A stretch of DNA of 64,000 nucleotides, taken from assembly GCA_026874595.1 (NCBI GenBank), contig CM049308.1, positions 47,313,327 to 47,377,326 on the forward strand, given 5' to 3'. The notes below the pieces were generated by a model, which worked only from the letters and a program-made list of their open reading frames with translations, was not told where the DNA came from and searched no databases. How positions within the stretch are numbered: the stretch's first letter is position 1; each line of letters begins with the position of its first letter. The stretch comes from Sipunculus nudus (lineage: Eukaryota; Annelida; Sipuncula; Golfingiida; Sipunculidae). Made by a program: the position numbers and the translations under genes. This document shows, piece after piece, positions 30,855 to 42,620 of the stretch.

Positions 30855-31617
30855 AGTATGAAATATTTGTTCTCACATGGATGTATATCTGTACATGTCT
30901 CATTTATAAATTTAAACTGGAGAGGCATATACCATGTTTCATAACAATCCACCAAATGCTTCCTGAGAAATAAACTCCTAAGTTTAACTCTATTCTAAGC
31001 TATGTGACCTTGAAAAGTTGGTCAAGGTCACCCATCCTTGAACATTACCAAGGTTTTGTAAATATGCATCAGCACTGAAGAAATGAAGTTAATGTGTTGA
31101 ATACCTTTGGAGACATCCCTCTCACAAGGCCAAAGTTGAAAAATCTGAGAAAAATTCATTAAATATCAGAAATTGTAAGTGGCGCCCCCTTACTTGTGCA
31201 GCAGGTACAGACCATCAGTCCTAATGTTCATAGTGAGTTTTGTAAAAATCCACCCAATGGTTCCTGAGATATAAGCTTCTAAGTGTTTTTCTATAATCGG
31301 CTCTAAAATGTAGAAAATAGGTCAAGGTCACCCATCTTCGAACTTGACTGAGATTTTGTCAATATACATCTTTACCGAAGAAATAAAAATCCTACAGTGA
31401 ATGCTTTTAGAGTTATCCCGCTCACAAGGCCAAAGACAAAAAATCCAAGAAAAATTAATTAAAAATCAGAAATCGTAGGTGGCGCCCCCTAACTAGTGCA
31501 GCAGGTACAGACTATCACTCCCTATAATTATAGTAAGTTTTGTGGAAATCCACCCAATGGTTCCTGAGAAATAAGCTTCTAAATGTTTTTCTAAAATCAG
31601 CTCTAAAACAGAGAAAA
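30855..31617 (+). repeat. H6 module, about 300-bp tandem units, left part
   Basis: Two to three units with GGTCAAGGTCACCCATC, CTCACAAGGCCAAAG, AGGTGGCGCCCCCT and CCACCCAATGGTTCCTGAG at a spacing of about 300 bp. The array resumes at 33586 after an H1 insertion. Each unit carries TCAAGGTCA. Confidence 0.65.
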
Positions 31618-33585
31618 CTAGAATACGGGTAGTCGACAAGCGACTACGTGTATCCGCCAAAATCAGAGAAGGACGGGTGAAGTAAGGCATGGATTGAGTG
31701 GCAAGGGGATATAGAGTTACATGTGTTAAATATTAGAATGGATCTCTGCCACATAAACATGATTGTAGGTGGCGCCACCTGTTATTTGAAACTATCCAAG
31801 ATATATACACAAGCAAAATTTGATGTGGAAAAGTCAAACCACTGTAGAGATATGGGTGATTTTATCCCACAGCAGACAAACAGATGGACGCTGTGCAAAA
31901 ATGGCTGCAGGTTGCGCCACCATTTTTGTGTATGTTTTAAAGCTATCCAAGGGCTTCATTTGTGTAAAAAAATTTTCCTGATTGGTTGAATGAGTCCGGA
32001 GATATAAGCATGGATGTCTACAGCATGAATGTGAATGTAGGTGGCACCACCTGTCATAAAATCAAGAAAGCTATGCGGGATGTATAAGCATGCTGAATTT
32101 CAGGTAATTTGGTCAAACCACTGCAGGGATATGAGTGATTTTAACCAAAGGCAGACAAACAGATGGATGCTGTGTAAAAATGGCTGCAGGTGACGCCACC
32201 ATTTTAGTGAATGTTATAAAGCTATCCAAGGGCTACATTTGTGTAAATTTTTTTTCCTGATTGGTCAAACGGTTCCCGAGATATGAGCTTGGATGTCTGC
32301 AGCGTTAACGTGAATGTAGGTGGCGCCACCTGTCATAAAATCGAGAAAGCTATCTAGGATGTATACGCATGCCGAATTTTAGGTGAATTAGTCAAACCAC
32401 TGCAGAGATATGAGTGATTTTAACCCCAGGCAGATGAACAGATGGACACTGTGCAAACATGGTTGCAGGTGGCGCCGCCTTTTGTTGTGTATGTTATAAA
32501 GCTATCCCAGGGCTACATTTGTGTAAAATTTTTTTCCGGATCGGTCAACCGGTTCCCGAGATATATGGGTTTATGTGTGGAGCGTTAACGTGAATGTAGG
32601 TGGCGCCACCTGTCATAAAATCGAGAAAGCTATCTAGGATGTATACGCATGCCGATTTTTAGGTGAATTAGTCAAACCACTGCAGAGATATGAGTGATTT
32701 TAACCCCAGGCAGATGAACAAATGGACACTGTGCAAACATGGTTGCAGGTGGCACCACCTTTTGTTGTGTATGTTATAAAGCATTCCCAGGGCTACATTT
32801 GTGTAAAAAATTTTTCCGGATCGGTCAAACGGTTCCCGAGATATAAGGGTTTATGTGTGTAGCGTTAACGTGAATGTAGGTGGCGCCACCTGTCATAAAA
32901 TTGAGAAAGCTATCTAGGATGTATACACATGCCGAATTTTAGGTGAATTAGTCAAACCACTGCAGAGATATGAGTGATTTTAACCCCAGGCAGATGAACA
33001 GATGGACACTGTGCAAACATGGTTGCAGGTGGCGCCACCTTTTGTTGTGTATGTTATAAAGCTATCCCAGGGCTACATTTGTGTAAAAATTTTTTCCAGA
33101 TCGGTCAAATGGTTCCCGTGATATATGGGTTTATGTGTGGAGCGTTAACGTGAATGTAGGTGGCGCCACCTGTCATAAAATCGAGAAAGCTATCTAGGAT
33201 GTATACGCATGCCGAATTTTAGGTGAATTAGTCAAACCACTGCAGAGATATGAGTGATTTTAACCCCAGGCAGATGAACAGATGGACACTGTGCAAAAAT
33301 GGTTGCAGGTGGCGCCACCTTTTGTTGTGTATGTTATAAAGCTATCCCAGGGCTACATTTGTGTAAAATTTTTTTCCGGATCGGTCAAATGGTTCCCGAG
33401 ATATATGGGTTTATGTGTGGAAACAGACGCACAAACGGACGCTGGGCAGAGACGAAAGGTCAGAGGTCAAGGTCACTTGGTTAGGCACCAGTTCACATGT
33501 GACCCGATAATTTGTGTAACGAACGCGGCGGCGGAACCCGGTCAAAAACATAGTATCCGCAAAACTTCGTTTTGGCGGATACAAA
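31618..33585 (+). mobile_element. H1 element, copy 3 (expanded core)
   Basis: 1968 bp from CTAGAATACGGGTAGTCGAC to GTTTTGGCGGATACAAA. It is flanked by A on the left and T on the right; the neighbouring H6 unit (GAAAATAGGTCAAGG) is the empty site. It has the 5' hairpin GTAGTCG-ACAAG-CGACTAC, the 5' motif TGTATCCGCCAAAA and its exact complement at the 3' end. The core is a 280-bp dimer. Four near-identical dimers start at 32317, 32597, 32877 and 33157, exactly 280 bp apart, showing recent expansion. Confidence 0.88.
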
Positions 33586-33735
33586 TAGGTCAAGGTCACC
33601 CATCTTCGAACTTGACTGAGATTTTGTCAATGTACATCTTCACTAAGGAAATAAAATTCCTACAGTGAATCCTTTTTAGAGATATCCCGCTCACAAGGCC
33701 AAAGTTAATGGACGCCGGACGGCTAAAAACCCTTA
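33586..33735 (+). repeat. H6 module, right part
   Basis: Resumes TAGGTCAAGGTCACCCATC and ends near GACGCCGGACGGCTAAAAA, which looks like the 3' end of a hairpin-ended element. Confidence 0.55.
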
Positions 33736-33765
33736 GAACCACTTAATGATGAGATACAAGAAGAG

Positions 33766-35030
33766 ATGGTAGTGCAAACTAGGTCCAAGACAAAAAGTAG
33801 CAAGAATGAACTAAAACCCTTGAAGGTTTTGCCGTCTAAACCTTCAGTAGAGCCAAACAAGTTGTTAAAGCCACAGAAAGATGATAGTAGTTTAAAGCAT
33901 TTGTGGAGAAAAGTTGAATCAGAAGATGTATGTACCAAACACATATTCTTGGTTGAGCAAGGTTGGCTGTTAAGACAACACAGAGATTCTGAAAACCATA
34001 GGATAAGTAAAGGGCCAAAGGTCTTAGTAGTTCCAAGGAAATACAGGGAACATATCATGAAAATAGCACATGAATCTTGGTTTCAGGGACATCAAGGAAT
34101 TAACAATACCTTAGCTAAGATTCAAACCCAATTTTATTGGCCAGGCATCACCGATGATGTCTCAGGATTTTGCAGATCTTGTGAGATATGTCAGAAAACC
34201 ATAGACAAAGGCAGGGTGCCTAAGGCTCCATTGGGTAGAATGGCACTGATAGGAGTACCTTTTAAACAAATTGCTGTTGATTTAATAGGTCTCCTGAGTC
34301 CTCCTTCAGAGAGAGGTCACAGATATATACTAACAGTTACTGACTATTCAATGCGGTATCCCCTGGCAATCCCTCTGAAATCAATGTCTACTCCAGAAGT
34401 AGCTGAGGCATTGATAAACTTGTACAGCAGGATTGGTATTTCTCAAGAGGTACTTTCAGATTTAGGAACCCCATTTGTATCAGATCTGATAAAAGAGGTG
34501 TCCAGGCTTTTGTCTATATGACAAATGACAAGTACACGATATCACCAAATTTGTATTGGTTTGGTTGAAAAGTACAATGGAATTATCAAGAAAATTCTGA
34601 AACGATTGTGTTTAGAACAGCCAAAACAATGGGATAGATATTTATCTTCCTCATTGTTCGCACTCAGAGAAATCCCACACTCTAGTTAAGGATATTCGCC
34701 TTCTGAGTTGTTGTATGGTAGATTCGTTCACGGGCCTATGTCCATTCTCCGCGAAATATGGACCAATTAGCGATAAGCGCCAGAAGCTAAGACAGAAAAT
34801 CAATATGTGGTTGATTAAAGGGAGAGGTTAACTGAAACCAGGGAATTAGTGCAAGAATCTCTGGCTAACATGGCCACAAAGTACAAACGGAATTATGATC
34901 TGAAAGCAAAGCCACGTAAGTTGAAAATTGGGGATAAGGTATTGATTCTTTAACCTACAGAAGCCAACTGACTTCTGATAAAATGGAAAGGTCCATTCAG
35001 TGTGGTAGGGATCAAACATGAGAATGATTA
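33766..35030 (+). pseudogene. Gypsy integrase remnant
   Basis: The first 251-codon open stretch (33766-34521) has a pre-integrase region, an H2C2 zinc finger (HESWFQGHQGINN..., CRSCEIC) at about residues 105-145, and the start of the integrase catalytic core (QIAVDLIGLL, ILTVTDYSMRYPLAIPL). Further decayed core and C-terminal sequence (KYKRNYDLKAKPRKLKIGDK, IKWKGPFSVV) extends to the edge of the insertion at 35031. It belongs to Ty3/Gypsy by these motifs. It lies upstream of the reverse transcriptase, opposite to the common Gypsy order. Broken, non-functional fossil. Confidence 0.8.
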
Positions 35031-35523
35031 TGTCGGGATATGAAAAATCCAAGAATATCGGTTGCGGTAGTATTTCTTACGCAACACCAGAATTTGTAAT
35101 CGGAATGTTCCATGCTGTTTTGCGTGTTCCAGGTTTGGTGGCAACGCAGAAAGTTGTGTTATTTTGGGTGAAACCTGTATAGAACCAAGCCAGAATTATG
35201 GTAGGCAAAATCCTTTTATATTTTAGATAATGGAGATGTAGTAGATTTAACGTGTCAACCCTTACTCTCTCTGACTTGTTGTATTTAAATGATTGCCGGT
35301 TCAGCCATCGGTTGCGCCACCTTCTGGCCAATTTTGTAACAGTATAAACATTCAGCAGACGATATCAACTCCATTCATATAAGAATTATTGTAACTGATG
35401 TAACGTAGTTATTGTTTAACTCATCTGTGCTGTGTGATTAAGTTTGATTTACTTTCACTTGTTTATAGCCTGTAATGGTGAGAAGACCTGGTCATGGGTC
35501 ATGATGAAACCGCAGGATTCATA

Positions 35524-36712
35524 CTAGATGTGTCGGAACGACACGAATGCTCCCGCCTGGGGCAAATTAGAAACATTTGTAAAATTTTGAAAAATTTTTT
35601 AAGTTCAGGAGGTGTCGTATGGTCAAAAGTAGGTCAACAAGGGCAAAATGCAAACTCGATCTGTAACGGGTCATTATCAAGCAACACACCAAAAATCAGG
35701 CCAGTATATGCAGGCATTGTGAAAAAAAGTCCATACATGTGCATTTTCCATAAAAATTTCTGTCTTTCATGAAATTTTCTAGATTTAGGAGCTGTAAAAC
35801 AATCAAAAGAAGGTCAACCGGGACGAAACACGAAATCGATTGGTAACTGTCATTATCTGCGCACACATAAAAAATCAGGGTGGTATCTGCAGGCATTGAG
35901 GAAAAAAAGTCAGTACATATGCATTTGTTATGAAAATTTCTATTTTTCATGAAACTTTCTATGTTCAGGAGCAGTAAAATGGTCAAAAGTAGGTCAACTG
36001 GGACAAAACAAGAACTCGATCTGTAACTGGTTATTATCTGCCTACACACCAAAAATCAGGCCCGTATCTGCAGGCACTGCGAAAAAAAGTCCATACACGT
36101 GCACTTTTTTATGAAAATTTTCCATGTTAGAGCACCGTCAAACGGTCAAAAGTAGGTCAACTGGGACAAAACGTGAACTCGATCTGTAACTGGTCATTAT
36201 CTGCCCACACACCAAAAATCAGGCCAATATCTGCAGGTATTGCGAAGAAAAGTCTGTACAAGTGTATTTGTCAAGAAAATTTATATTTTACATGAAATTT
36301 TCTATGTTCAGGAGCCGTAAAACAGTCAAAAGTTGGTCAACTGGGACAAAACACGAACTCGATCTGTAACTGGTCATTATCTGCCTACACACCAAAAATC
36401 AGGCCAATATCTGCAGGCATTGCAAAAAAAAGTCCGTACATATGTATTTGTCATGAATATTTCTATTTTTCATGAAACTTTCTAAGTTTAGGAGCTGTAA
36501 AACGGTCAAAAGTAGGTCAACCGGGACGAAATGCGAACTCAATCTGTAACTGGTCTATATCAGCCCACACACCAAAAATCAGGCCAATATCTGCAGGCAT
36601 TGCGAAAAAAAGTCCGTACAACTCTTTGATTTTGGAATGATGGAAGGACGGAATGACGGACATGGGTAAAACTATATGCTCCGGCCACTTTGTAGCAGGG
36701 GCATAAAAAAAA
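35524..36712 (+). mobile_element. H3 element, copy 1
   Basis: Begins CTAGATGTGTCGGAACGACAC and ends TGTAGCAGGGGCATAAAAAA. The 5' end has a hairpin TGTCGGAACGACA, and GAATGCTCCCGCC there is nearly the complement of the 3' GGCAGGGGCAT. The 3' end folds as ATGCTCCGGCCAC against GTAGCAGGGGCAT. The core is about six tandem units of about 179 bp (GATCTGTAACTGGTCATTAT). Four of the core units carry AAAGTAGGTCA, at about 35627, 35987, 36148 and 36508. Confidence 0.8.
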
Positions 36713-37571
36713 CCCACAGTCGTGGTATGCATTGTTTCTATCTATGAACAGTTGTTATATTATTCCAACTTATTTCAGATATCCTACATAATATTAAATT
36801 CTCTGTTAAAGTAGTACCAGGCATATCTGACATGTGATACCTTTGCATTTAGCACATTACTGATCTTTAGTGACAGGAAAGTATTGTAAGATAAGGATAT
36901 TGATTGCTCATTGGTTATACGTCGAATGAGGCTAGTTCATTTGGATACTTTAATGTTTGCACTATTTTCTCATCCATTACTGTGTTATGTTGATGACTTC
37001 AGATATCTTGTGAGATGATACTATGTTCATGTTTAATGTAAGCTGATAAAAGGGAAGATACTGCTTGTATTTAACTACACAATGATCAGTTATGATATTA
37101 CAATATGGTGATAATGTTAGGTAGCCAAAGTATGATGTGAGATATCATGGTGATGACATGCGATGCCGAATTGATGAGATACTATTATAGTTAATCTTAT
37201 TGGATCTGTAAAAGACTTGAATGATATTGTTATTAGTGCATGGAGATAACATGTATGAGATATTTAGGTCATATTTGTTGTTACAGTGGTGATGCTAGAT
37301 ACCAAAGTTGATATCAGGATATCAGTCAGTGAGATATCTTTTTCATTTCAGCGTAGTGCTGATAACATGTATCTGAAGATCTCAGCTATGTTTCAAGTGT
37401 TTGATGTTAAACACTGCCTATGTCATTTCTTAATGATAAGTATAATTTTTCTTTTGTAGGGTTTTTGTTTTGTGTTGTGCTTTTGGTGACATAAAAGCCT
37501 CATACACCAACTCCGTGAGTTTGTCTTGAAATTCCACTCGATAAAAAGACTGAGATCCCCATACCCCGACA
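36713..37571. other. AT-rich sequence, right part of the TG...CA insertion
   Basis: Rich in GATATC/TGATGA phrases and without a usable open frame. A GTGACATAAAAGCC phrase lies near 37487 and GATAAAAAGACTGAGATCC close to the right end. Confidence 0.35.
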
Positions 37572-39165
37572 ATTATGTGATTGATATCAATGGATCACAC
37601 AGGTTGTTTTATATCAACTTGTTTAAACGGTACTTCTGCTGATATTGTAGCAAGATGTTTTGAGGTGGTACAGAGTCCCAAAGATTTTTGTGTAGCACAG
37701 AAACAAAATATGAGGCAGAAGTAGATGAAATAAGTGAGGAAGGTCTCATTTGTATGCCATCTGGGACACAGCAGGAATATATAGGACAGGTGAAAATTAA
37801 CCCTAAATTAGGATCTGTACAGAGAGATGGGGTCAAACAACTACTCTGTAAATATCAAGATGTTTTCACAGATGTACCAAAGAAAACATCAGTGATAAAA
37901 TGTAAAATATTGCTAACCAGTAATCAACCCATCAGATCACGTCCGTACCCTGTGCCACAGGCATTTTTACGGAAAAGTATCAGACAAGAGGAAGAAAACA
38001 TGCTAAAAATGGTAATCATTGAGAGATCAAATAGTTATGGTAAAGAAGCCAGATGGAAGCAATTGATTTTGCATTGACTTTAGAATGTTGAACGAATCAC
38101 TGTGTTCGATCCTGAACCTATACCAAGGTCACAGGAGATTTTTTCTGCTGTAAAATCCAGTAAGATTTTTTCCAAAATTGATCTCACCAAGGGGTACCGG
38201 CACATACCTATGGAAGACAGTGATAAAGAGAAAACAGCCTTTGTTACACTAAAAGAAAAATATCACTTCGGATTCATGCCATTCTAGTGAGTTACTGCCA
38301 GTGCTCAATTTTTCAAAATGATGAGAATCGTTCTGGTAGAATTACCAAATGACGTCAATTATATTGATGATATACTTGTACATAATGTTACATTGGAAGA
38401 ACATTTGTTAACTCTAGAGCAGGTATTAACAAGGCTGGAAGGGCAAATCTAGCCGCACCACTTCCACGTGTTTACTAGGATTCAAATCCCTAGAGTTTTT
38501 GGGTCATGAGGTAGGAGAAGGTCAGGTTAGAAGAAATCCTGCATTGAGAAAGAAAATAGCCCCCTAGGCCTGAGACCAAGAAGCAGGTTAGATCTTTTTT
38601 GGGTCTCACAGGGTTTTACATGGATTTTATTCCCAACTATGCGGATGTAGCATTACCATTGACACTACTAACCAGAAAGGGAAGCCCTGATAAGGTGAAA
38701 TGGGAGAAAGCACAAGAAAATGCATTCATCCAGTTAAAACAATGCTTGGATAATCTTCCTATACTACAAACGTTCAAAACGTTCAAACTGAAAGTAGATG
38801 CATCAGACACTGGGCTAGGTGCAGTGTTAATGAAAGGAGGTGAAGGTAAAGATTTTCAAATTGCATATGCCAGCAAAAAGCTTTTGCCCAGGGAAAGAAA
38901 CTATGCAGTGATTGAGAAGGAATGTCTTGCCATTGTAAGGGGTATAAATCGTTTTGAATTTTATTTGTATGGAAGAGCTTTTGAAATTCACACTGATCAT
39001 AAACCTCTGGTTAACATCAATTAAAAGAAAACTGTGAATAAAAGAATTATTAGGTGGGCAATGGTGTTCCAGGAATTTCAGTTCCGGTTGGTTGCCATGA
39101 GAGGTCGGGACAACGCAGGACCAGACTACCTCAGTCGAGAGAGCCACCTGTACATATGTTTTCAT
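37572..39165 (+). pseudogene. pol: Gypsy reverse transcriptase and RNase H remnant
   Basis: Begins with a short integrase-tail-like stretch (YVIDINGSHRLFYINLFKRY) and runs at once into the start of Ty3/Gypsy reverse transcriptase (LLCKYQDVFTDVP, RSRPYPVPQA, about 37840-38000). The RT palm follows (KIDLTKGYRHIPM at about 38180; YIDDIL near 38360), then the connection and RNase H (KVDASDTGLGAVL, IEKECLAIVRGINRFEFYLYG, HTDHKPL; 38780-39020). It ends near GPDYLSRE. Nothing integrase-like follows before the 3' LTR. Broken fossil. Confidence 0.85.
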
Positions 39166-39240
39166 TTTGTTCTTTTATTGGTTGTACAAATCATGTTTTG
39201 TCATTGCGATATTTGTCAGGTAAATATGTATAATAGTCCG
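39166..39240 (+). other. Gypsy sequence between RNase H and the foldback insert
   Basis: No domain seen. It ends where the G-rich terminus of the foldback element begins. Confidence 0.35.
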
Positions 39241-40180
39241 GGGGCTGAGGGGGGTCCTGTGTGCAATCGTATGTCCCCTAATTTTGACTTCGTATCCAGG
39301 TAGGACACCTTTAGAGGAGTAAAAAAAAACTTAGGTAGACATCCTGGATCGCGGGCAGAAAGGGTGAAATTCAAGAAGGCGTCCAAGATGGCCGCCGAAC
39401 CATTGAATCATACATAACTCGAAAAGTAATTGGGGTAGGGGATTGATTTTAGTGTTTTTGCCTATGTTTTCAGGGTAAAAAAATCTATTGAAACCATTTC
39501 AAAGACAGTACCGTATTTGGTTACGGTGATATTCAAAATGGCTGCCAATATGGCCGCCGTACCATAAAATCATACATAAATCAAAAAGTAATTGAGGTAG
39601 GGGAATGATTTTGGTGTCTTTGCCTATGTTTTCAGGGTCAAGAAATCTATTGAAAACATTTCAAAGACAGTACCGTATTTGGTTACGGTGATATTTAAAA
39701 TGGCTGCCAATATGGCCACTGTACCATTGAATTGCATATGACAAGCCAAGGAATCATGGTAGGGGGTTGATTTTGGTGTTATCGTCTATGTTTTTCAGGG
39801 CCGAGGAGACTATTTAAATTATCTTCAAGACTATTCTGTTTTTGTTTCTGGGGATATTTAATATGGCTGTCAGTGTGGCCATTGTTCATTTGAACATGCC
39901 TGACACGCCATGGAAAAGAGGTAGGGGTTTGATTTTGGTATCTTTGTCCCTGTTATCAGGGTCAAAGAATCTACTGAAACCAACTCCAAAACAATACCTT
40001 ATTTGGTTATAGTGATATTCAATATGGCTACAAATATGGCTTCTTAACAGTTGAGTCATGTCTGATAAGCCAAGGAATTAAGGTTGGGGATTCAGTTTGG
40101 TATCTTTGCCTATGTTTTCAATGTCTGTGATTCTTGAAATTATTTTCAAGAAAAGACCTCTCTGGATGTTATATTAGAAC
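39241..40180 (+). repeat. Left inverted arm, about 162-bp tandem units
   Basis: About five units; CATACATAA-type phrases recur near 39409, 39571 and 39733. It carries AAGATGGCCGCC and TACCGTATTTGGTTACGGTG. Confidence 0.8.
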
Positions 40181-40850
40181 CTAATTTCAGGTTTCAAAGG
40201 AGATTTGCCCAGAACTTCCCTGGATGTTAGTTTAAATATTCTAGGGTTTACAGACACCATTTGAACCCAGTCAGACTGTCTTGGTGTTCAAAATCATCTT
40301 TTAGCCCTGTAGCCTGCAGAATATATGTCAAGATGAATTAACTTTAGATTTCCTTGAAGATATTTCCAGAAGCTCCTATGTTGTGTCAGAGGATTCTAGG
40401 CCTCTTAGATACTATAAGTGCCAATCTGACATTCAGGGTGCACAAATCATTTTTTTTGTTGTTCCTATAGCCGGTAGAATATAAATCACAGTTACCTAAT
40501 TTCTTGTTTTTAAGGATATTTGCCAGGGCAAATGACGTACAGTCTGCTGAGCTAAAAGAACAACAAACATGAAAAAATGACAGAACTTGAGACAAATCCA
40601 GAGCAAAAGATGTTCTGCCAGTGGAACAATCGCATAAGCCAACAGGCTGTGTTGTTGGTGTCATGACATAATTAATAACAAGGCTTACAGGCCTAATGCG
40701 AACCTGTGCAAAGTTTGGGAGTATGAATGGAGGTTTATTTTTAAAATTTAATATTGATCCTTTTAAGTCCTGCATATCTACCTTAGTCATTATGATTTCA
40801 GCAAAATGGACATTTCGGACCTGCAAATTTCAGACTAGGACATTTTAAAA
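40181..40850 (+). repeat. Module fragments inside the foldback element
   Basis: 40181-40560 has CCTGGATGTTAG phrases related to the 330-bp units at 54 kb. 40680-40850 begins ACAAGGCTTACAGGCCTAATG and is nearly identical to 62964-63126. Confidence 0.5.
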
Positions 40851-42620
40851 CTAGAATATGGGTAGTCAACAAGTGTCTGTGTATCCGCAGAAATCAGAGT
40901 TGGACAGGTGAAGTGAGGCATGGATTAAGTGGCAAGGGGAATAGAGTGAGGTTGTTGCATTAGCATTGATGTCTGCAGCGTAAACGTGAATGTAGGTGGT
41001 GCCACCTGTCATAAAATAGAGAAATTTGTTCATGATGTATAAACCTGCAATATTTCAGGTGGATAAGTCAAACCACTTCTGAGATATGAGTAATTTTATC
41101 CCAAGGCAGATGAACAGATGGACGCTGTGCATAAGTGGTTGCAGGTGGCGCCACCAGTTTTGCCTATGATGAAGAGCTATGTGTGATCTATACACATGCA
41201 AAATCTTGGCCCAATTGGTCGACCAGTTCCTGAGATATGAGCTTGGTTGTCTGCAGAGAAAACTTGAATGTAGGTGGTGCCACCTGTCATAAAATCAAGA
41301 AATCTGTCCATGATGTATAAACCTGCAAAATTCCAGGTGGATAAGTCAAACCATTTCTGAGATATGAGTAATTTTATCCCAAGGCAGATGAACAGATGTA
41401 CTCTGTGCATAAGTGGTTGCAGGTGGCCCCACCAGTTTTGCCTATGATGAAGAGCTATGTGAGATTTATAAACATGCAAAATCTTGGCCAAATTGGTCAA
41501 ACAGTTTCCGAGATATGAGCTATGATGTCTGCAGAGTAAACCTGAATGAAGGTGGCGCCACCTGTCATAAAAGCAAGAAAGCTTTCCAGGATGTATAAAC
41601 CTGCAAATTCCAGGTGGATAAGTCAAACCATTTCTGAGATATGAGTAATTTTATCCCAAGGCAGATGAACAGATGGACGCTGTGCATAAGTGGTTGCAGG
41701 TGGCGCCACCAGTTTTGCATATGATGAGGAGCTATGAGAGATCTATACACAAGCAAAATTTTGGCCCAATCAGTCAAACAGTTCCCAAGATATGAGCTTG
41801 GATGTCTGCACTGCTCTACAGAGTAAACATGAATGTAGGTGGCGCCACCTTTCATAAAATCGAGAAAACTGTCCAGGATGTATAAACCTGCAAAATTTCA
41901 GGTGGAAAAGACAAACCACTGGTGAGATATGAGTGATATTATCCCAAGGCAGATGAACAGATGCACGCTGTGTAAAAATGGTTGCAGGTGGCGCCACCAG
42001 TTTTGCCTATGATGAAGAGCTATCTGAGATCTATACACATGCAAAATTTTAGCCCAATCGGTCAAACAGTTCCCAAGATATGAGCTTGGATGTCTGCATA
42101 GTAAACGTAAACGTAGGTGGCGCCAACTGTCACAGAATCGAGAAAGCTGTCCAGGATGTATAAACCTGCAAAATTTCAGGTGGAAAAGTCAAACCACTGC
42201 TGAGATATGAGTGATATTATCCCAAGGCAGATGAACAGATGCATGCTGTGCAAAAATGGTTGCAGGTGACGCCACCATTTTTAGTGTATGTTATAAAGCT
42301 ATCAAAGGGCTACATTTGTGAAAATTTTTAGCCTGTTCGGTCAAACGGTTCCCAAGATATGTGGGTTTATGTGTGGAAACAGACGCATAAATGGATGCTA
42401 GGCAACGAGGAAGGTCAGAGGTCAACCAAAAATGAGGGCGCAGCAGTTCACATGTGACCTGATGATAAACCTGATTCGCTTAAAATGCAAACCAAGTTTT
42501 TTCAAACAGTTGAAAGATATAGTTCCAATAATCTGGGAATTCTGCATCTAAACATTGTGTTTCGATGTCTAGACGCTGTGTCCAGACGTCTAGACACATT
42601 GTCTAGACATCCCCCCAGAG
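40851..42620 (+). mobile_element. H1-like element, variant form, with expanded core
   Basis: Begins CTAGAATATGGGTAGTCAAC after AAAA and contains about five core dimers spaced 277-288 bp apart, with GGTGGCGCCACC or close variants near 41145, 41549, 41700, 41838 and 41988. The 3' part lacks the GGCGGATAC hairpin of H1. Instead it ends near repeated GTCTAGAC/AGACGTCT palindromes (42565-42612). A second copy with fewer core units starts at 63127. Confidence 0.65.

Larger units (their letters stand above)
35031..37571. mobile_element. TG...CA-bounded insertion with ATTA duplication (solo LTR-like), containing an H3 element
   Basis: The ends TGTCGGGATATG and CATACCCCGACA form a short inverted repeat and are flanked by ATTA on both sides (35027-35030 and 37572-37575). 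On the right the Gypsy pol sequence resumes. Without the nested H3 (35524-36712) it is about 1.35 kb, AT-rich and without recognisable coding sequence, which fits a long solo LTR. A short inverted-repeat transposon is the alternative. Confidence 0.55.
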
